Assembly: GCF_005863245.1 (NCBI RefSeq)
Contig: NZ_VBUT01000003.1
Coordinates: 496,001 to 560,000, forward strand
Source: Nocardia cyriacigeorgica
GTDB taxonomy: Bacteria > Actinomycetota > Actinomycetes > Mycobacteriales > Mycobacteriaceae
DNA length: 64,000 nucleotides
Direction: 5' to 3'
Shown: in pieces, positions 28,505 through 37,234 of the stretch
Layout of the letters: the number at the start of each line of letters is the position of its first letter
How positions within the stretch are numbered: position 1 is the stretch's first letter
Notes under the pieces: model-generated
What the model was told of the DNA's origin: nothing
Database searches by the model: none
Seen by the model: the letters and a program-made list of their open reading frames with translations, nothing else
Position numbers and translations under genes: made by a program

Positions 28505-29452
28505 ATGTTCGGGAAGAAGAAGTCCACCCGCCGCGACAGATCCGTCGACGACGACCGCTACGACGAACCCGGCGACTACGCCGAGTTCGACGGCGATGAA
28601 TACGACACCGACGAATACCCGGAGTACTCCGACGATTTCGCCGACGCGCTCGCCGAGGACGACTACGACGACGACTCCGCTTACCGTCGCGGCGAGCATG
28701 CCGCGCCCGACGACGACGAGCCGCCGGCCACCGGCCCCTACGACTACGAGGAAGTCGCCGAACTGCTCGAGTCGGTCGCCGATCAGCGCCTCGACCTCGG
28801 TTCGGTGATCCTGCCGGTGCCGCCGGGTGGCCAGCTCCAGGTGGAGATGACCCCCGAGGGCACCCCGCAGGCGGTGCATCTGGCCACCGAGCACGGGCGG
28901 ATCACCGTCGCGGCGTACGCGGCGCCGAAATCGCCGGGCCAGTGGCGCACGGTGGCCTCGGACCTGGCCGATTCGCTGCGCAAGGACGGCGCGAAGGTCG
29001 CCATCGAGACCGGGCCGTGGGGCCGGGAGATCTTCGCCGTCACCGAAGGGGCGGATCTGCGCTTCATCGGTGTGGACGGCTATCGCTGGATGGTCCGGCT
29101 GGTGGCCGCGGGCCCCTCGGGCGCCGCCGACGCCGACACCCCGCTGGTCACGGCCGCGCGCGCGATTCTGGCGGAAACGGTGATCCGCCGGGGCACCGAC
29201 CCGCTGCCCGTGCGCGAGCCGCTGCCCGTGGTGCTGCCGCAGGAGTTGGCCGATCAGCTCGCGGCGGCCCATCAGCAGCAGATCGAGGCTCAGCAGCAGG
29301 CCATCGCGGCCCAGCAGCAGGCGCTGGCCGCCCAGCAGGGCACACCGGGAGTGGTGCCGGGCATCGCGCCGGGTGTGGGCCGTCCGGTCATGCCCGATCA
29401 GCCGCGGCGCGGTGCCGACGGTTCGGCCATGCAACAGCTCGGCCGTAACTAG
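28505..29452 (+). CDS. DUF3710 family protein
   Basis: A 315-residue cytosolic protein. The first ~75 residues are extremely acidic (long runs of Asp, Glu and Tyr). The DUF3710 core covers about 80-255 (GSVILPVPPGGQLQVEM, then GREIFAVTEG and FIGVDGYRWMVRLV). The C-terminus has a Gln/Ala repeat (several HQQQIEAQQQA-like units, about 258-280) and a proline-glycine tail. In mycobacteria the gene (Rv2696c) follows dut as here. The function is unknown; the repeats suggest a coiled coil. Confidence 0.9.
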   Translation: MFGKKKSTRRDRSVDDDRYDEPGDYAEFDGDEYDTDEYPEYSDDFADALAEDDYDDDSAYRRGEHAAPDDDEPPATGPYDYEEVAELLESVADQRLDLGSVILPVPPGGQLQVEMTPEGTPQAVHLATEHGRITVAAYAAPKSPGQWRTVASDLADSLRKDGAKVAIETGPWGREIFAVTEGADLRFIGVDGYRWMVRLVAAGPSGAADADTPLVTAARAILAETVIRRGTDPLPVREPLPVVLPQELADQLAAAHQQQIEAQQQAIAAQQQALAAQQGTPGVVPGIAPGVGRPVMPDQPRRGADGSAMQQLGRN

Positions 29453-29472
29453 CGGGCCGTTATCGGGGCGGC

Positions 29473-29499
29473 AGCCCGGCGCACCAGCACCGCCGGGCT
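29473..29499. terminator. Bidirectional terminator after the DUF3710 gene
   Basis: A perfect 9-bp stem pairs AGCCCGGCG (29473-29481) with 29491-29499 around nine bases. It abuts the stop codon of the converging hydrolase gene. Confidence 0.6.
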
Positions 29500-30194
29500 C
29501 AGCCGAAGGCGGCCAGTCCCAGATGGCCGAGGACGGCCGGATCGGCGCCCAGTTCGTCGAGGGTGAGTTCCTCCAGTACCGATGTCGCGATCAGCCGGGC
29601 CCATTCCTGGGCGACCGGCCACGGATGGACCGGATCGTCGAGCGCTCCGATCACCGCCACCGGCGTGGTCAGGGTCTCCAGGCGTTGCGGCTCGGGCCAT
29701 TTGTAGGCGGCTGCTTCCTCCAGCGCCTGCGGCAGGTCCGGCCACTGAGATCGCCACGAGCGATCCAACGCCTCACCCAGCCAGGCGGGACTGCCCGCCC
29801 GCATCCGTGCCACCACCTCGTCGAGGCCGTCGGCACGCAGGGCCGCCGCGGTACCGGCGGCGCTGGCGGCGGCGGGACAGCCGCTGCTGTCGGGTCCGGT
29901 CCAGGCAGGCAACGCGGCAATGGCACCGGCCGCGGCATCGGGGCGAGTGCTCGCCCATTCGATGGCCACCGCGGCCCCGAGTGAGATTCCCGCCGCCAAT
30001 ACGGGGCCACGGCGTGCGGCTTCGTCGAGGGCCGCGACATAGCTGTCGACGACCGCGCGAGGGTCCGGATCGACGGCGATCAATTCGAGTCCGTGCACGG
30101 CGCAGGCGGGCCCGAACGCGCGGCGCGCGAAGTGGGCGTCGGAGCCCGTACCTGGGAGCCCGACAACGACGGCGGGTGTGGGTGAGTCGAACAT
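29499..30194 (-). CDS. Alpha/beta hydrolase (Rv2695-like)
   Basis: A 231-residue cytosolic protein with an alpha/beta-hydrolase fold. VVVGLPGTGSDAHFARRAF gives the oxyanion region, AAGISLGAAVAIEWA contains the nucleophile elbow G-x-S-x-G (GISLG), and VIGALDDPVHPW provides the acid. A final His is in VLGHLGLAAFG. All catalytic elements therefore appear present. The substrate is unknown. The start is taken at the ATG at 30194; the frame stays open upstream but the first Met-containing segment that looks like a fold start is MFDSPTPAVVVGLPG. Synteny matches Rv2695. Confidence 0.82.
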   Translation of the reverse strand: MFDSPTPAVVVGLPGTGSDAHFARRAFGPACAVHGLELIAVDPDPRAVVDSYVAALDEAARRGPVLAAGISLGAAVAIEWASTRPDAAAGAIAALPAWTGPDSSGCPAAASAAGTAAALRADGLDEVVARMRAGSPAWLGEALDRSWRSQWPDLPQALEEAAAYKWPEPQRLETLTTPVAVIGALDDPVHPWPVAQEWARLIATSVLEELTLDELGADPAVLGHLGLAAFG

Positions 30195-30318
30195 CGGAGG
30201 TGAGCGTAGCGGTGCGGTGGTTGCCCATCTACAGTGGCGGTGTACGGCCGCAGACGGTCGTGCGAACAACGAGATGGTCGTGCGACCCACGTCCATCAGC
30301 TCTACAGGAGACCGAGCG

Positions 30319-30723
30319 ATGTCTTCCTTCGGAGGAAGAAAGGCGGCTTCGAACCCCGCCTCGGGATATTTTCGCAGGCTCGGACGCAGACTGACCGAGG
30401 ACATCGATCAGCTCGACGCCGAGGAGCTGGCCGAGACGGCCGACGCCTCGGGAGCCTGCCTGGCATCGGAGTGTCGCCGCGGCGACGAAGCGACGATGCT
30501 CGGGCGCCTTCGCAGTGTGGAGGCATGCCCCCAGTCCGCAGGCGCGAGTGTGCAGGCGGAGTTCTACGACGGCACCGACGCCATCACCCTGGTGTGGATC
30601 GGGCGCAAGCGCATCCCCGGCATCGAATCGGGACGGCGCATCATGGTCCGCGGTCGCGTCGGCGACCGTGACGGCCGCAAGGTCATGTACAACCCCTACT
30701 ACGAATTGCGCGGGAACAGCTGA
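30319..30723 (+). CDS. OB-fold nucleic-acid-binding protein (Rv2694c-like)
   Basis: A 134-residue protein with an OB fold over residues 55-130 (GRLRSVEACPQSAGASVQAEFYDGTDAITLVWIGRKRIPGI, shown here only as a landmark from residue 62). The C-terminus MYNPYYEL is the family signature. AGGAG at 30306-30310 supports the ATG at 30319. It is followed after three bases by the DUF3159 gene, so both are likely one unit, as in mycobacteria. It probably binds single-stranded DNA or RNA; no partner is known. Confidence 0.88.
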   Translation: MSSFGGRKAASNPASGYFRRLGRRLTEDIDQLDAEELAETADASGACLASECRRGDEATMLGRLRSVEACPQSAGASVQAEFYDGTDAITLVWIGRKRIPGIESGRRIMVRGRVGDRDGRKVMYNPYYELRGNS

Positions 30724-30726
30724 CGT

Positions 30727-31461
30727 ATGCCATCGAGCGACGAAAACCTACCGACGCCCGCCGAACTCACCACCACCACCGCGCCGGAGCCCGCGCCCGC
30801 CGGCGCCGCTGGTGAGGAGGTCGAGGCCGAGGTAGCCCGCCAGCAGACGCTGCTCGAACAGCTCGGTGGCTTCAGTGGCCTGATCTATTCGACCCTTCCG
30901 GTCCTGGTCTTCGTTCCGGTCAACACCTTCGCCGGGCTCACCGCCGCGATCTGGGCCTCGCTCGGAGTGGCCGCGGCGATCCTGGTCTGGCGGCTGATAC
31001 GCCGCGATCCGGTGCAGCCGGCGATCTCCGGTTTCATCGGCGTCGGCATCTGCGCGTTCATCGCCTACCGGATGGGGGAGGCCAAGGGCTTCTTCCTGTT
31101 CGGCATCTACACCAGCCTGGTATACGGGGGTGTGTTCCTCGCCTCGATCCTGGTGCGCTGGCCGCTGGTCGGCGTCATCTGGGGTGTGCTCAACGGGCAC
31201 GGCACCGAATGGCGCGCCGACCGGCGGGTGATCCGGCTCTACGACATCGCCACGCTGGCCTGGGTGCTGGTCTTCGGCTCCCGGTACCTGGTGCAGTCGC
31301 ACTTCTACGACACCGACCACACGGGCTGGCTCGCCTTCGCGCGCATCGCGATGGGCTGGCCGCTGACGGCGGTGGCGCTCACCGTCACGGTGTGGGCGGT
31401 GCGCCGGGCCGGGCATCTGCCCGTCGCCGGCCGCGCCGCAGGCCGCCACGCCAAGGCCTGA
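30727..31461 (+). CDS. DUF3159 family membrane protein
   Basis: A 244-residue inner-membrane protein. After a polar N-terminus (1-40) come about six hydrophobic helices, starting with LIYSTLPVLVFVPVNTFAG and ending with IAMGWPLTAVALTVTVWAV. The conserved central segment is YGGVFLASILVRWPLVGVIWG followed by RLYDIATLAWVLVFGSRYLVQ. It is co-transcribed with the OB-fold gene; Rv2693c is the mycobacterial counterpart. The function is unknown. A tight hairpin follows. Confidence 0.88.
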   Translation: MPSSDENLPTPAELTTTTAPEPAPAGAAGEEVEAEVARQQTLLEQLGGFSGLIYSTLPVLVFVPVNTFAGLTAAIWASLGVAAAILVWRLIRRDPVQPAISGFIGVGICAFIAYRMGEAKGFFLFGIYTSLVYGGVFLASILVRWPLVGVIWGVLNGHGTEWRADRRVIRLYDIATLAWVLVFGSRYLVQSHFYDTDHTGWLAFARIAMGWPLTAVALTVTVWAVRRAGHLPVAGRAAGRHAKA

Positions 31462-31465
31462 TTCC

Positions 31466-31485
31466 GCGGGTCGGCCTCGACCCGC
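31466..31485 (+). terminator. Hairpin terminator after the DUF3159 gene
   Basis: A perfect 8-bp stem (GCGGGTCG, 31466-31473, with 31478-31485) around GCCT, four bases after the stop codon. It separates the DUF3159 operon from the sigma gene that follows on the same strand. Confidence 0.6.
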
Positions 31486-31588
31486 CGTGAAGGTGGGGCC
31501 CTACCCACCCTGGGGTATCTGTCGGCAGCCTCTCGATCGGCGCAGGATCGTTCTATCACCGCGAACGATCGCTGAGAGGACTGGCGAA

Positions 31589-32224
31589 TTGGCTACCCAG
31601 CGCACCACCGCCACCACCCGCACGGGCCGCAGGCAGGACAATCCGGCCCTGTCGGAGAGCCGCCGGATCTCGGCCGAACTGAACACCCTCATCGGTCCCG
31701 CCGCCGCGGGCGACAGCCGTGCCATCAGCGATCTTCTGCGGCTGATCCACCCGCTGGTGTATCGCTACTGCCGATCCCGGATGGGCAACACCGCCCACCT
31801 TCAGGTCACCGCCGATGACGTCGTGCAAGAGGTCATGCTGGCCACCGTGCACGCCATCCCGCGCTACCGGGAACAGGGCAAGTCGTTTCTGGCCTTCGTC
31901 TACGGCATCGCGGCGAACAAGGTCGCCGACGCCTTCCGCCGCGCCCAGACCCACCCGGTCTATCCGACCGACCACATGCCCGACACGGCGTCACTGGCGG
32001 CCGGACCCGAGGAACGGGCCCTGGTGTCCGAACGCCAGCGCGCCACCCGTCAGCTGATGCGGGTGCTCGCACCCGTGCACCGCGAGGTGCTGGTGATGCG
32101 GATCATCCTCGGCTGGACCGCGGCCGAGACCGCCGACGCGATCGGCACCAGCCCTGGCGTGGTGCGGGTGATGCAGCACCGGGCGCTGAACAAGCTGCGC
32201 GCCGAACTGAAGGTGGCCTCCTGA
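31589..32224 (+). CDS. ECF sigma factor, SigD/ShbA-like
   Basis: A 211-residue ECF sigma factor. Region 2 contains CRSRMG, VTADDVVQEVMLAT and RYREQGKSFLAFVYGIAANKVAD; region 4 has MRVLAPVHREVLVMRIILGWTAAETADAI and VMQHRALNKLR. These are close to SigD of M. tuberculosis and ShbA of Streptomyces, which transcribes the principal sigma gene. No anti-sigma gene follows. GAGAGGA at 31574-31580 is correctly placed for the TTG at 31589, so the TTG is preferred to upstream codons. In M. tuberculosis no sigma gene lies at this position beside the trk pair, so this is an insertion relative to that gene order. Confidence 0.85.
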   Translation: MATQRTTATTRTGRRQDNPALSESRRISAELNTLIGPAAAGDSRAISDLLRLIHPLVYRYCRSRMGNTAHLQVTADDVVQEVMLATVHAIPRYREQGKSFLAFVYGIAANKVADAFRRAQTHPVYPTDHMPDTASLAAGPEERALVSERQRATRQLMRVLAPVHREVLVMRIILGWTAAETADAIGTSPGVVRVMQHRALNKLRAELKVAS

Positions 32225-32238
32225 GCGCTGCGCTCAGG
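32220..32238. terminator. Palindrome spanning the stop codons of two convergent genes
   Basis: CCTGAGCGC and its exact complement flank a single T. The 19-base palindrome includes both stop codons: TGA of the sigma gene (32222-32224) and that of the TrkA gene on the minus strand (32236-32234). It can fold as a terminator for both transcripts. Confidence 0.65.
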
Positions 32239-32905
32239 ACGCGGCGCCGTGGGAGTTGAGGGCCGCGCGCAGCTCGTCCTCGCCCTCGGGTGAGGTGACG
32301 AACAGCAATTCGTCCTCCCCTTCGAACGGGTCGTCGGCCTCGGGCACGATGACCCGTCCGCCGCGCAGGATGGTCACCAGCGCGGTATCGCGTGGCAGTT
32401 TCAGGGTGCGGACCGGTTTACCGGCCAGCGATGTGTCCGGCGGCAGGGTGAGTTCCACCAGGTTCGCCTGGCCCTGCCGCAGCGTCATCAGCCGCACCAG
32501 ATCGCCGACCGACACCGCCTCCTCCACCAGCGAGGCCAGCAGTCGCGGCGTCGAGACCGCGACGTCCACACCCCAGGAGCCGTCGAAGAGCCATTCGTTG
32601 CGCGGATCGTTGACCCTGGCCACCACCCGGCGCACGCCGAATTCGGTCTTGGCGAGCAGGCTGTGCACGAGGTTGGCCTTGTCGTCGCCGGTGGCGGCGA
32701 TGACGACCTCATAGGTTTCCAGGTCGGCGTCCTCGAGCAGGGCGAGCTCGCAGGCGTCGGCGTGCACCCAGATCGCGTCCGGGATGGCGGCGGGGTCGAT
32801 GTGGTCGAGCTGACGTTCCAGCAGCATCACCTGGTGTCCGCTGCGCAGCAGCTCCCTGGCGATGGATCGGCCGACGGCTCCGGCGCCGGCAATGGCCACC
32901 TTCAT
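32234..32905 (-). CDS. trkB: TrkA-type potassium uptake regulator (CeoC)
   Basis: A 223-residue K+ channel gating subunit. The N-terminal RCK_N Rossmann domain has GAGAVGRSIARELL (residues 7-20) and an acidic residue ending the second strand (LLER), which favours NAD(H). The RCK_C domain covers about 140-218 (LVELTLPPDTSLAGKPVRTLKLP, a family landmark at 148). It starts three bases after the stop of the second TrkA gene, as in mycobacteria (Rv2692/Rv2691, ceoC/ceoB). No TrkH/TrkG pore gene is nearby; the neighbouring APC permease may be the transporter they gate. Confidence 0.9.
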   Translation of the reverse strand: MKVAIAGAGAVGRSIARELLRSGHQVMLLERQLDHIDPAAIPDAIWVHADACELALLEDADLETYEVVIAATGDDKANLVHSLLAKTEFGVRRVVARVNDPRNEWLFDGSWGVDVAVSTPRLLASLVEEAVSVGDLVRLMTLRQGQANLVELTLPPDTSLAGKPVRTLKLPRDTALVTILRGGRVIVPEADDPFEGEDELLFVTSPEGEDELRAALNSHGAAS

Positions 32906-32908
32906 ATC

Positions 32909-33574
32909 TCAGTCCTCGTTCGCTGGGGGCTTACCGGCGAGGGCGACGGCTTCGCCGACCGACCCGGATGTGGCGGCCACATAGATGATGTCGTCGGCCT
33001 GCACCACGGTCTTGCTCTCCGGGAGCACACCCTGGCCGAAGCGGATGATGAACGCGACCCTGGCGCCGACGGTGCGTTCCAGATCGCGCACCGTGCGCCC
33101 GTACCAGTCCTCGTGCAGGGTCAGCTGGGCGACGGCCACGGTGCCGGTGGGGTCACGCCAAGTGGTGGTGCCCGCGTCGCCGATGAGGGTGTGCAGGAAG
33201 CGGTCGGTGGTCCATGGCACGGTGGCGATGGTGGGGATGCCGAGCCGTTCGTAGACGGCGGCGCGTTTGGCGTCGTAGATCCGCGCGACCACGCGTTCGA
33301 CGCCGAACATCTCCCTGGCCACGCGCGCGGAGATGATGTTGGAGTTGTCGCCGGAGGAGACAGCGGCGAAGGCGCCCGCGCGTTCGATTCCGGCCCGGGT
33401 CAGCACGTCCCGGTCGAATCCGACGCCGAGCACCCGTTCACCGGGGAAGTCCGCGCCGAGCCGCCGGAAGGCGCTCTGATCGCGATCGATCACGGCGACC
33501 TCGTGACCTATCCGGACCAGGGCGCGCGCCAGCGACGAACCCACGCGTCCGCACCCCATGATCACTACGTACAC
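32909..33574 (-). CDS. trkA: TrkA-type potassium uptake regulator (CeoB)
   Basis: A 221-residue paralogue of the downstream gene. RCK_N holds GCGRVGSSLARALV (residues 8-21) with Asp at the end of the second strand (VIDRD). RCK_C contains ERTVGARVAFIIRFG and VLPESKTVVQADDIIYVA. Two TrkA proteins encoded together are thought to form a heteromeric ring. It is divergent from the APC permease gene, with 193 bases between. The order matches M. tuberculosis ceoB-ceoC. Confidence 0.9.
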   Translation of the reverse strand: MYVVIMGCGRVGSSLARALVRIGHEVAVIDRDQSAFRRLGADFPGERVLGVGFDRDVLTRAGIERAGAFAAVSSGDNSNIISARVAREMFGVERVVARIYDAKRAAVYERLGIPTIATVPWTTDRFLHTLIGDAGTTTWRDPTGTVAVAQLTLHEDWYGRTVRDLERTVGARVAFIIRFGQGVLPESKTVVQADDIIYVAATSGSVGEAVALAGKPPANED

Positions 33575-33767
33575 CGTGCAACCTCGTTCCTGGAAACCGT
33601 GGCGGCCGGTCTGTTCGTCCGTCCGGGATCGAACCGTACTCGCCGCGTGTCCCCGCAGCCATGTTCCCCCCGCCAGGTCACATCAAACATGTCGGCACCG
33701 CATCGAACAGGGGAACTACCGTGACGTCCCGGGACGCGGCGTTTCGGCGGGGCCTATGCTCGCTCCA

Positions 33768-35756
33768 GTGTCCAAGTTGACGACAGCGGCGAAGCGGATG
33801 CTGCTCGGCAGGCCGTTCCGCAGTGATTCGCTCGGTCATACGTTGCTGCCGAAGCGAATCGCGCTGCCCATTTTCGCTTCCGATGCCATGTCGTCGGTCG
33901 CTTATGCGCCCGAAGAGATCTTCCTGGTGTTGTCGGCGGCCGGGATCTCGGCCTTCGTGTACGCGCCCTGGGTCGGTGTCGCGGTGGCGATCGTGATGGC
34001 GGTGGTGGTCGCCAGCTACCGGCAGAATGTGCACGCCTACCCGTCGGGTGGTGGCGACTACGAGGTGGCCACCACCAATATCGGCCCCAACGCCGGGTTG
34101 ACGGTGGGCAGTGCGCTGCTGGTGGATTACGTGCTCACCGTCGCGGTCTCGATCTCCTCGGCGGCCTCCAATATCGGCTCGGCCATCCCGTTCGTCGCCA
34201 CCCACAAGGTGCTGTTCGCGGTGGTGGCCATCGCCTTGCTGACCGCCATCAATCTGCGCGGTGTGCGTGAGTCGGGCAAGACGTTCGCAATCCCCACCTA
34301 TGCCTTCATCTTCGGCATGTTCTTCATGCTCGGCTGGGGTCTGCTGCGCATCTACGTCTTCGGCGAGGATCTCACTGCCGAATCGGCGGGCTTCGGGCTG
34401 GAGGCCGAAGACGAGCACCTCTACGGCATCGCCTTCGCCTTCTTGATCGCGCGCGCGTTCTCCTCCGGCTGCGCCGCGCTGACCGGTGTCGAGGCCATCA
34501 GCAACGGTGTGCCCGCGTTCCGGAAACCGAAGTCGCGCAACGCCGCGACCACCCTGCTGCTGCTCGGCACCATCTCGATCACCCTGCTGATGGGCATCAT
34601 CATGCTCGCCCAGAAGATCGGGATCGTCTACGCGCACAACCCGGAGCACCTGGTCGGCGCCCCCGCCGACTACCAGCAGAAGACGCTGATCGCCCAACTG
34701 GCCGAAACCGTCTTCGCCGGCTTCCCGGTCGGGTTCTTCTTCCTCACCGTCGTCACCGCGCTCATCCTGGTGCTGGCCGCCAACACCGCGTTCAACGGGT
34801 TCCCGGTACTCGGTTCGGTGCTCGCGCAGGACCGCTACCTGCCGCGTCAGCTGCACACCCGCGGCGACCGCCTGGCCTTCAGCAACGGCATCCTGTTCCT
34901 GTCCGGCGCCGCCATCGCCTTCGTGGTGCTGTTCGACGCCGAGGTGACCAAGCTGATCCAGCTCTACATCGTCGGGGTGTTCGTCTCCTTCGTGCTGAGC
35001 CAGTTCGGCATGCTGCGGCACTGGACCCGGCACCTGCGCACCGAAACCGATGCCGCGCAGCGGGCGAGGATGAAGCGGTCGCGGGTGATCAATGCCGTCG
35101 GCCTCACCATGACGGGCACCGTGCTGGTGATCGTGCTCATCACCAAGTTCTTCGCCGGCGCCTACATCGCCATCTTCGTGATGGTCGCGATCTTCGTGGT
35201 GATGAGGATGATTCGGCGCCACTACGATTCGGTGGCACGCGAACTCGACGAACACGAGTGGGACGGTGTGCTGCCGAGCCGGTCGCATTCGATCGTGCTG
35301 GTCTCGCGGCTGCACCTGCCGACCCGCCGGGCACTGGCCTACGCCCGCGCCACCCGCCCGGACACGCTCGAGGCGATCACCGTCAATGTCGATGATCCCG
35401 ACACCAGGGCGCTGGTGCGCGAATGGGAGCAAAGCGATATCAATGTGCCGCTGAAGGTGATCGAATCGCCGTACCGCGAGATCACCAAACCGGTACTCGA
35501 CTATGTCAAGCGGGTGCGCAAGGACGCACCGCGCGATGTCGTCACGGTGTTCATCCCGGAGTACGTGGTCGGCCATTGGTGGGAGCAGCTGCTGCACAAT
35601 CAGAGCGCGCTGCGGCTCAAGGGCAGGCTGCTGTTCGAGCCCGGCGTGATGGTGACCAGCGTGCCCTGGCAGCTCAGTTCCTCGGCCAAGGCCCGTGCGG
35701 CCGGGGTCACCAACGCACCCGGCGCGGTGCGGCGTGGATACGAGGATCGGTCGTGA
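33768..35756 (+). CDS. APC-superfamily permease (Rv2690c-like, potential K+ or amino-acid transporter)
   Basis: A 662-residue transporter. The first ~490 residues contain about 12 helices with the APC fold (ALPIFASDAMSSVAYAPEEIF at the unwound first helix, PSGGGDYEVATTNIG after it, and a central AFSSGCAALTGVEAISNGVPAF). The last ~170 residues are cytosolic (IVLVSRLHLPTRRALAYARATRP onward), similar to regulatory tails of KUP-like or potassium-related APC carriers. Its divergent partners encode TrkA subunits, which suggests it transports K+; KimA of Bacillus is a relative of this kind. The GTG at 33768 (MSKLTTAAKR) is chosen for conservation; an ATG lies 12 bases earlier. Confidence 0.85.
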   Translation: MSKLTTAAKRMLLGRPFRSDSLGHTLLPKRIALPIFASDAMSSVAYAPEEIFLVLSAAGISAFVYAPWVGVAVAIVMAVVVASYRQNVHAYPSGGGDYEVATTNIGPNAGLTVGSALLVDYVLTVAVSISSAASNIGSAIPFVATHKVLFAVVAIALLTAINLRGVRESGKTFAIPTYAFIFGMFFMLGWGLLRIYVFGEDLTAESAGFGLEAEDEHLYGIAFAFLIARAFSSGCAALTGVEAISNGVPAFRKPKSRNAATTLLLLGTISITLLMGIIMLAQKIGIVYAHNPEHLVGAPADYQQKTLIAQLAETVFAGFPVGFFFLTVVTALILVLAANTAFNGFPVLGSVLAQDRYLPRQLHTRGDRLAFSNGILFLSGAAIAFVVLFDAEVTKLIQLYIVGVFVSFVLSQFGMLRHWTRHLRTETDAAQRARMKRSRVINAVGLTMTGTVLVIVLITKFFAGAYIAIFVMVAIFVVMRMIRRHYDSVARELDEHEWDGVLPSRSHSIVLVSRLHLPTRRALAYARATRPDTLEAITVNVDDPDTRALVREWEQSDINVPLKVIESPYREITKPVLDYVKRVRKDAPRDVVTVFIPEYVVGHWWEQLLHNQSALRLKGRLLFEPGVMVTSVPWQLSSSAKARAAGVTNAPGAVRRGYEDRS

Positions 35757-35778
35757 ACCGGCCAGGCGCGTGCGGGCG

Positions 35779-37176
35779 ATGAGCGACTGGTCCGGGCAGA
35801 CCTTCGAGATCCGGCTGGGGCCGCCCGGCCACGGTGGGTTCTGTGTCGGGCGACACGAGGGCCGGGTGGTGTTCGTACGGCACAGCCTGCCCGGTGAACT
35901 GGTGCGCGCCCGCGTCACAGAGGACGCCGGCGGATCGTTCTGCCGGGCCGATGCGATCGAGATCCTGGAGGCCTCGCCGGATCGGGTGCCCGCCACCTGC
36001 CCGGTGTCGGGCCCGGGTGGGGCGGGCTGCTGCGACTTCTCACACGCCAGGCCCGCCGCGCAACGCGGACTCAAGGCCGCGGTGGTGGCCGAACAGCTAC
36101 GCCGGATCGCCGGGCTGGACCGCGACATCGTGGTCGAGCCACTGGACGCGGGCACCGGCACCGGCGGCTGGCGCACCCGCGTGCGGCTGCCGGTCGACGC
36201 GGCAGGCCGCGCGGGTGCCCACCGGTATCGCAGCACCGACGTCATCGCCGATCTGCGCTGCCCGCAGCCGGTTGCCGGCGCGCTGGACGGCATCGCCGAG
36301 CGGCGGTGGACGCCGGGCGCCGACCTGGTGATCGCGGTCGACGGCGATGGCGCCCGCCACATCGTGGAGTTGGCGCCGCCGGTCGAGACCGATTTCGGCC
36401 GCGAGCGCGATCGCCGCGGCGAGAGTGGCACCGATACCGGGCGTGAGGGTCCGCGTCGCGGGCGGGCGGGTGAGCGCCCGCATCACGGCAAGCGTGGGGG
36501 ACCGCGCGGCCGTCGCGGTGAATCCCGCCCCGGCAACGCCGAACGTCAACGCGCGGCCGCCCACCGCGCCGCCGCGCACGCGGCCCGGGACGAATGGCTG
36601 ATCGAGGGCAGCGGCCGGGCTGTCGAATACGTGGCGGGCCGGCGCTGGGAACTGTCGGCCACCGGCTTCTGGCAGGCCCATCGCGATGCCGCGCAACGCT
36701 ATTCGGATGTGGTGGCCGGATGGGCGGCCCTCGATACCGGCGCCACCGCGTGGGATCTCTACAGCGGCGTCGGCGTTTTCGCGGCCCGGCTGGCCGAACA
36801 GGTGGGTCCGTCCGGTGCGGTGCGGGCGGTGGAATCGGCGCGTACCGCGGTGGCCGACGGCATCGCCGCGCTGGCCGACCTGCCGTGGCTACATCTGGGC
36901 GGTGGCCGCGTCGAACGCTGGGTGGCCGAGCACAGCGGCAGCACACCGCGGGTGGTGGTGCTGGACCCGCCGCGCACGGGCGCGGGCAAGGCTGTCATCG
37001 GCGCAGTGACCTGCGCGGGGCCCGAGCGCATCATCCACATCGGCTGCGACCCCGCCTCCTTCTCCCGCGACGTCGGCCTCTACCGCGCGGCGGGCTACGA
37101 ACTCACCGGATTGCGCGCCTTCGACGCCTTCCCGGCGACCCATCACGTCGAATGCCTTGCGCTACTGGAGCGTTGA
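35779..37176 (+). CDS. TrmA/RumA-family RNA (uracil-5-) methyltransferase with Arg/Gly-rich insert
   Basis: A 465-residue SAM-dependent RNA methyltransferase. The TRAM domain covers about 1-65, then comes a region with Cys74, Cys84 and Cys85. The catalytic domain has DLYSGVGVFAARLAE (SAM motif near 327), DPPRTG at 396-401, the nucleophile Cys423 in HIGCDPASFSRD, and Glu458 in HHVECL. Two oddities stand out. A stretch of about 65 residues (206-271) between the halves is made largely of Arg, Gly, Glu and His. The Fe-S cysteine pattern reads GAGCCD, where relatives typically have C-G-G-C-D. It follows the permease gene after 22 bases. Rv2689c is the mycobacterial counterpart; the target uridine is unknown. 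Confidence 0.9.
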   Translation: MSDWSGQTFEIRLGPPGHGGFCVGRHEGRVVFVRHSLPGELVRARVTEDAGGSFCRADAIEILEASPDRVPATCPVSGPGGAGCCDFSHARPAAQRGLKAAVVAEQLRRIAGLDRDIVVEPLDAGTGTGGWRTRVRLPVDAAGRAGAHRYRSTDVIADLRCPQPVAGALDGIAERRWTPGADLVIAVDGDGARHIVELAPPVETDFGRERDRRGESGTDTGREGPRRGRAGERPHHGKRGGPRGRRGESRPGNAERQRAAAHRAAAHAARDEWLIEGSGRAVEYVAGRRWELSATGFWQAHRDAAQRYSDVVAGWAALDTGATAWDLYSGVGVFAARLAEQVGPSGAVRAVESARTAVADGIAALADLPWLHLGGGRVERWVAEHSGSTPRVVVLDPPRTGAGKAVIGAVTCAGPERIIHIGCDPASFSRDVGLYRAAGYELTGLRAFDAFPATHHVECLALLER

Positions 37177-37234
37177 GCTACCCGCGGGCGAGGAAGGTCT
37201 GCCGCAGCGGCCGGGCGTTCGAGGATCCGGGAGC

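Noticed and set aside
33678..36431. 917-codon open frame on the minus strand opposite the APC permease and methyltransferase genes
   Set aside because: It is rich in His, Gln, Arg and Gly, with no hydrophobic or domain pattern, and is entirely antisense to two conserved genes.
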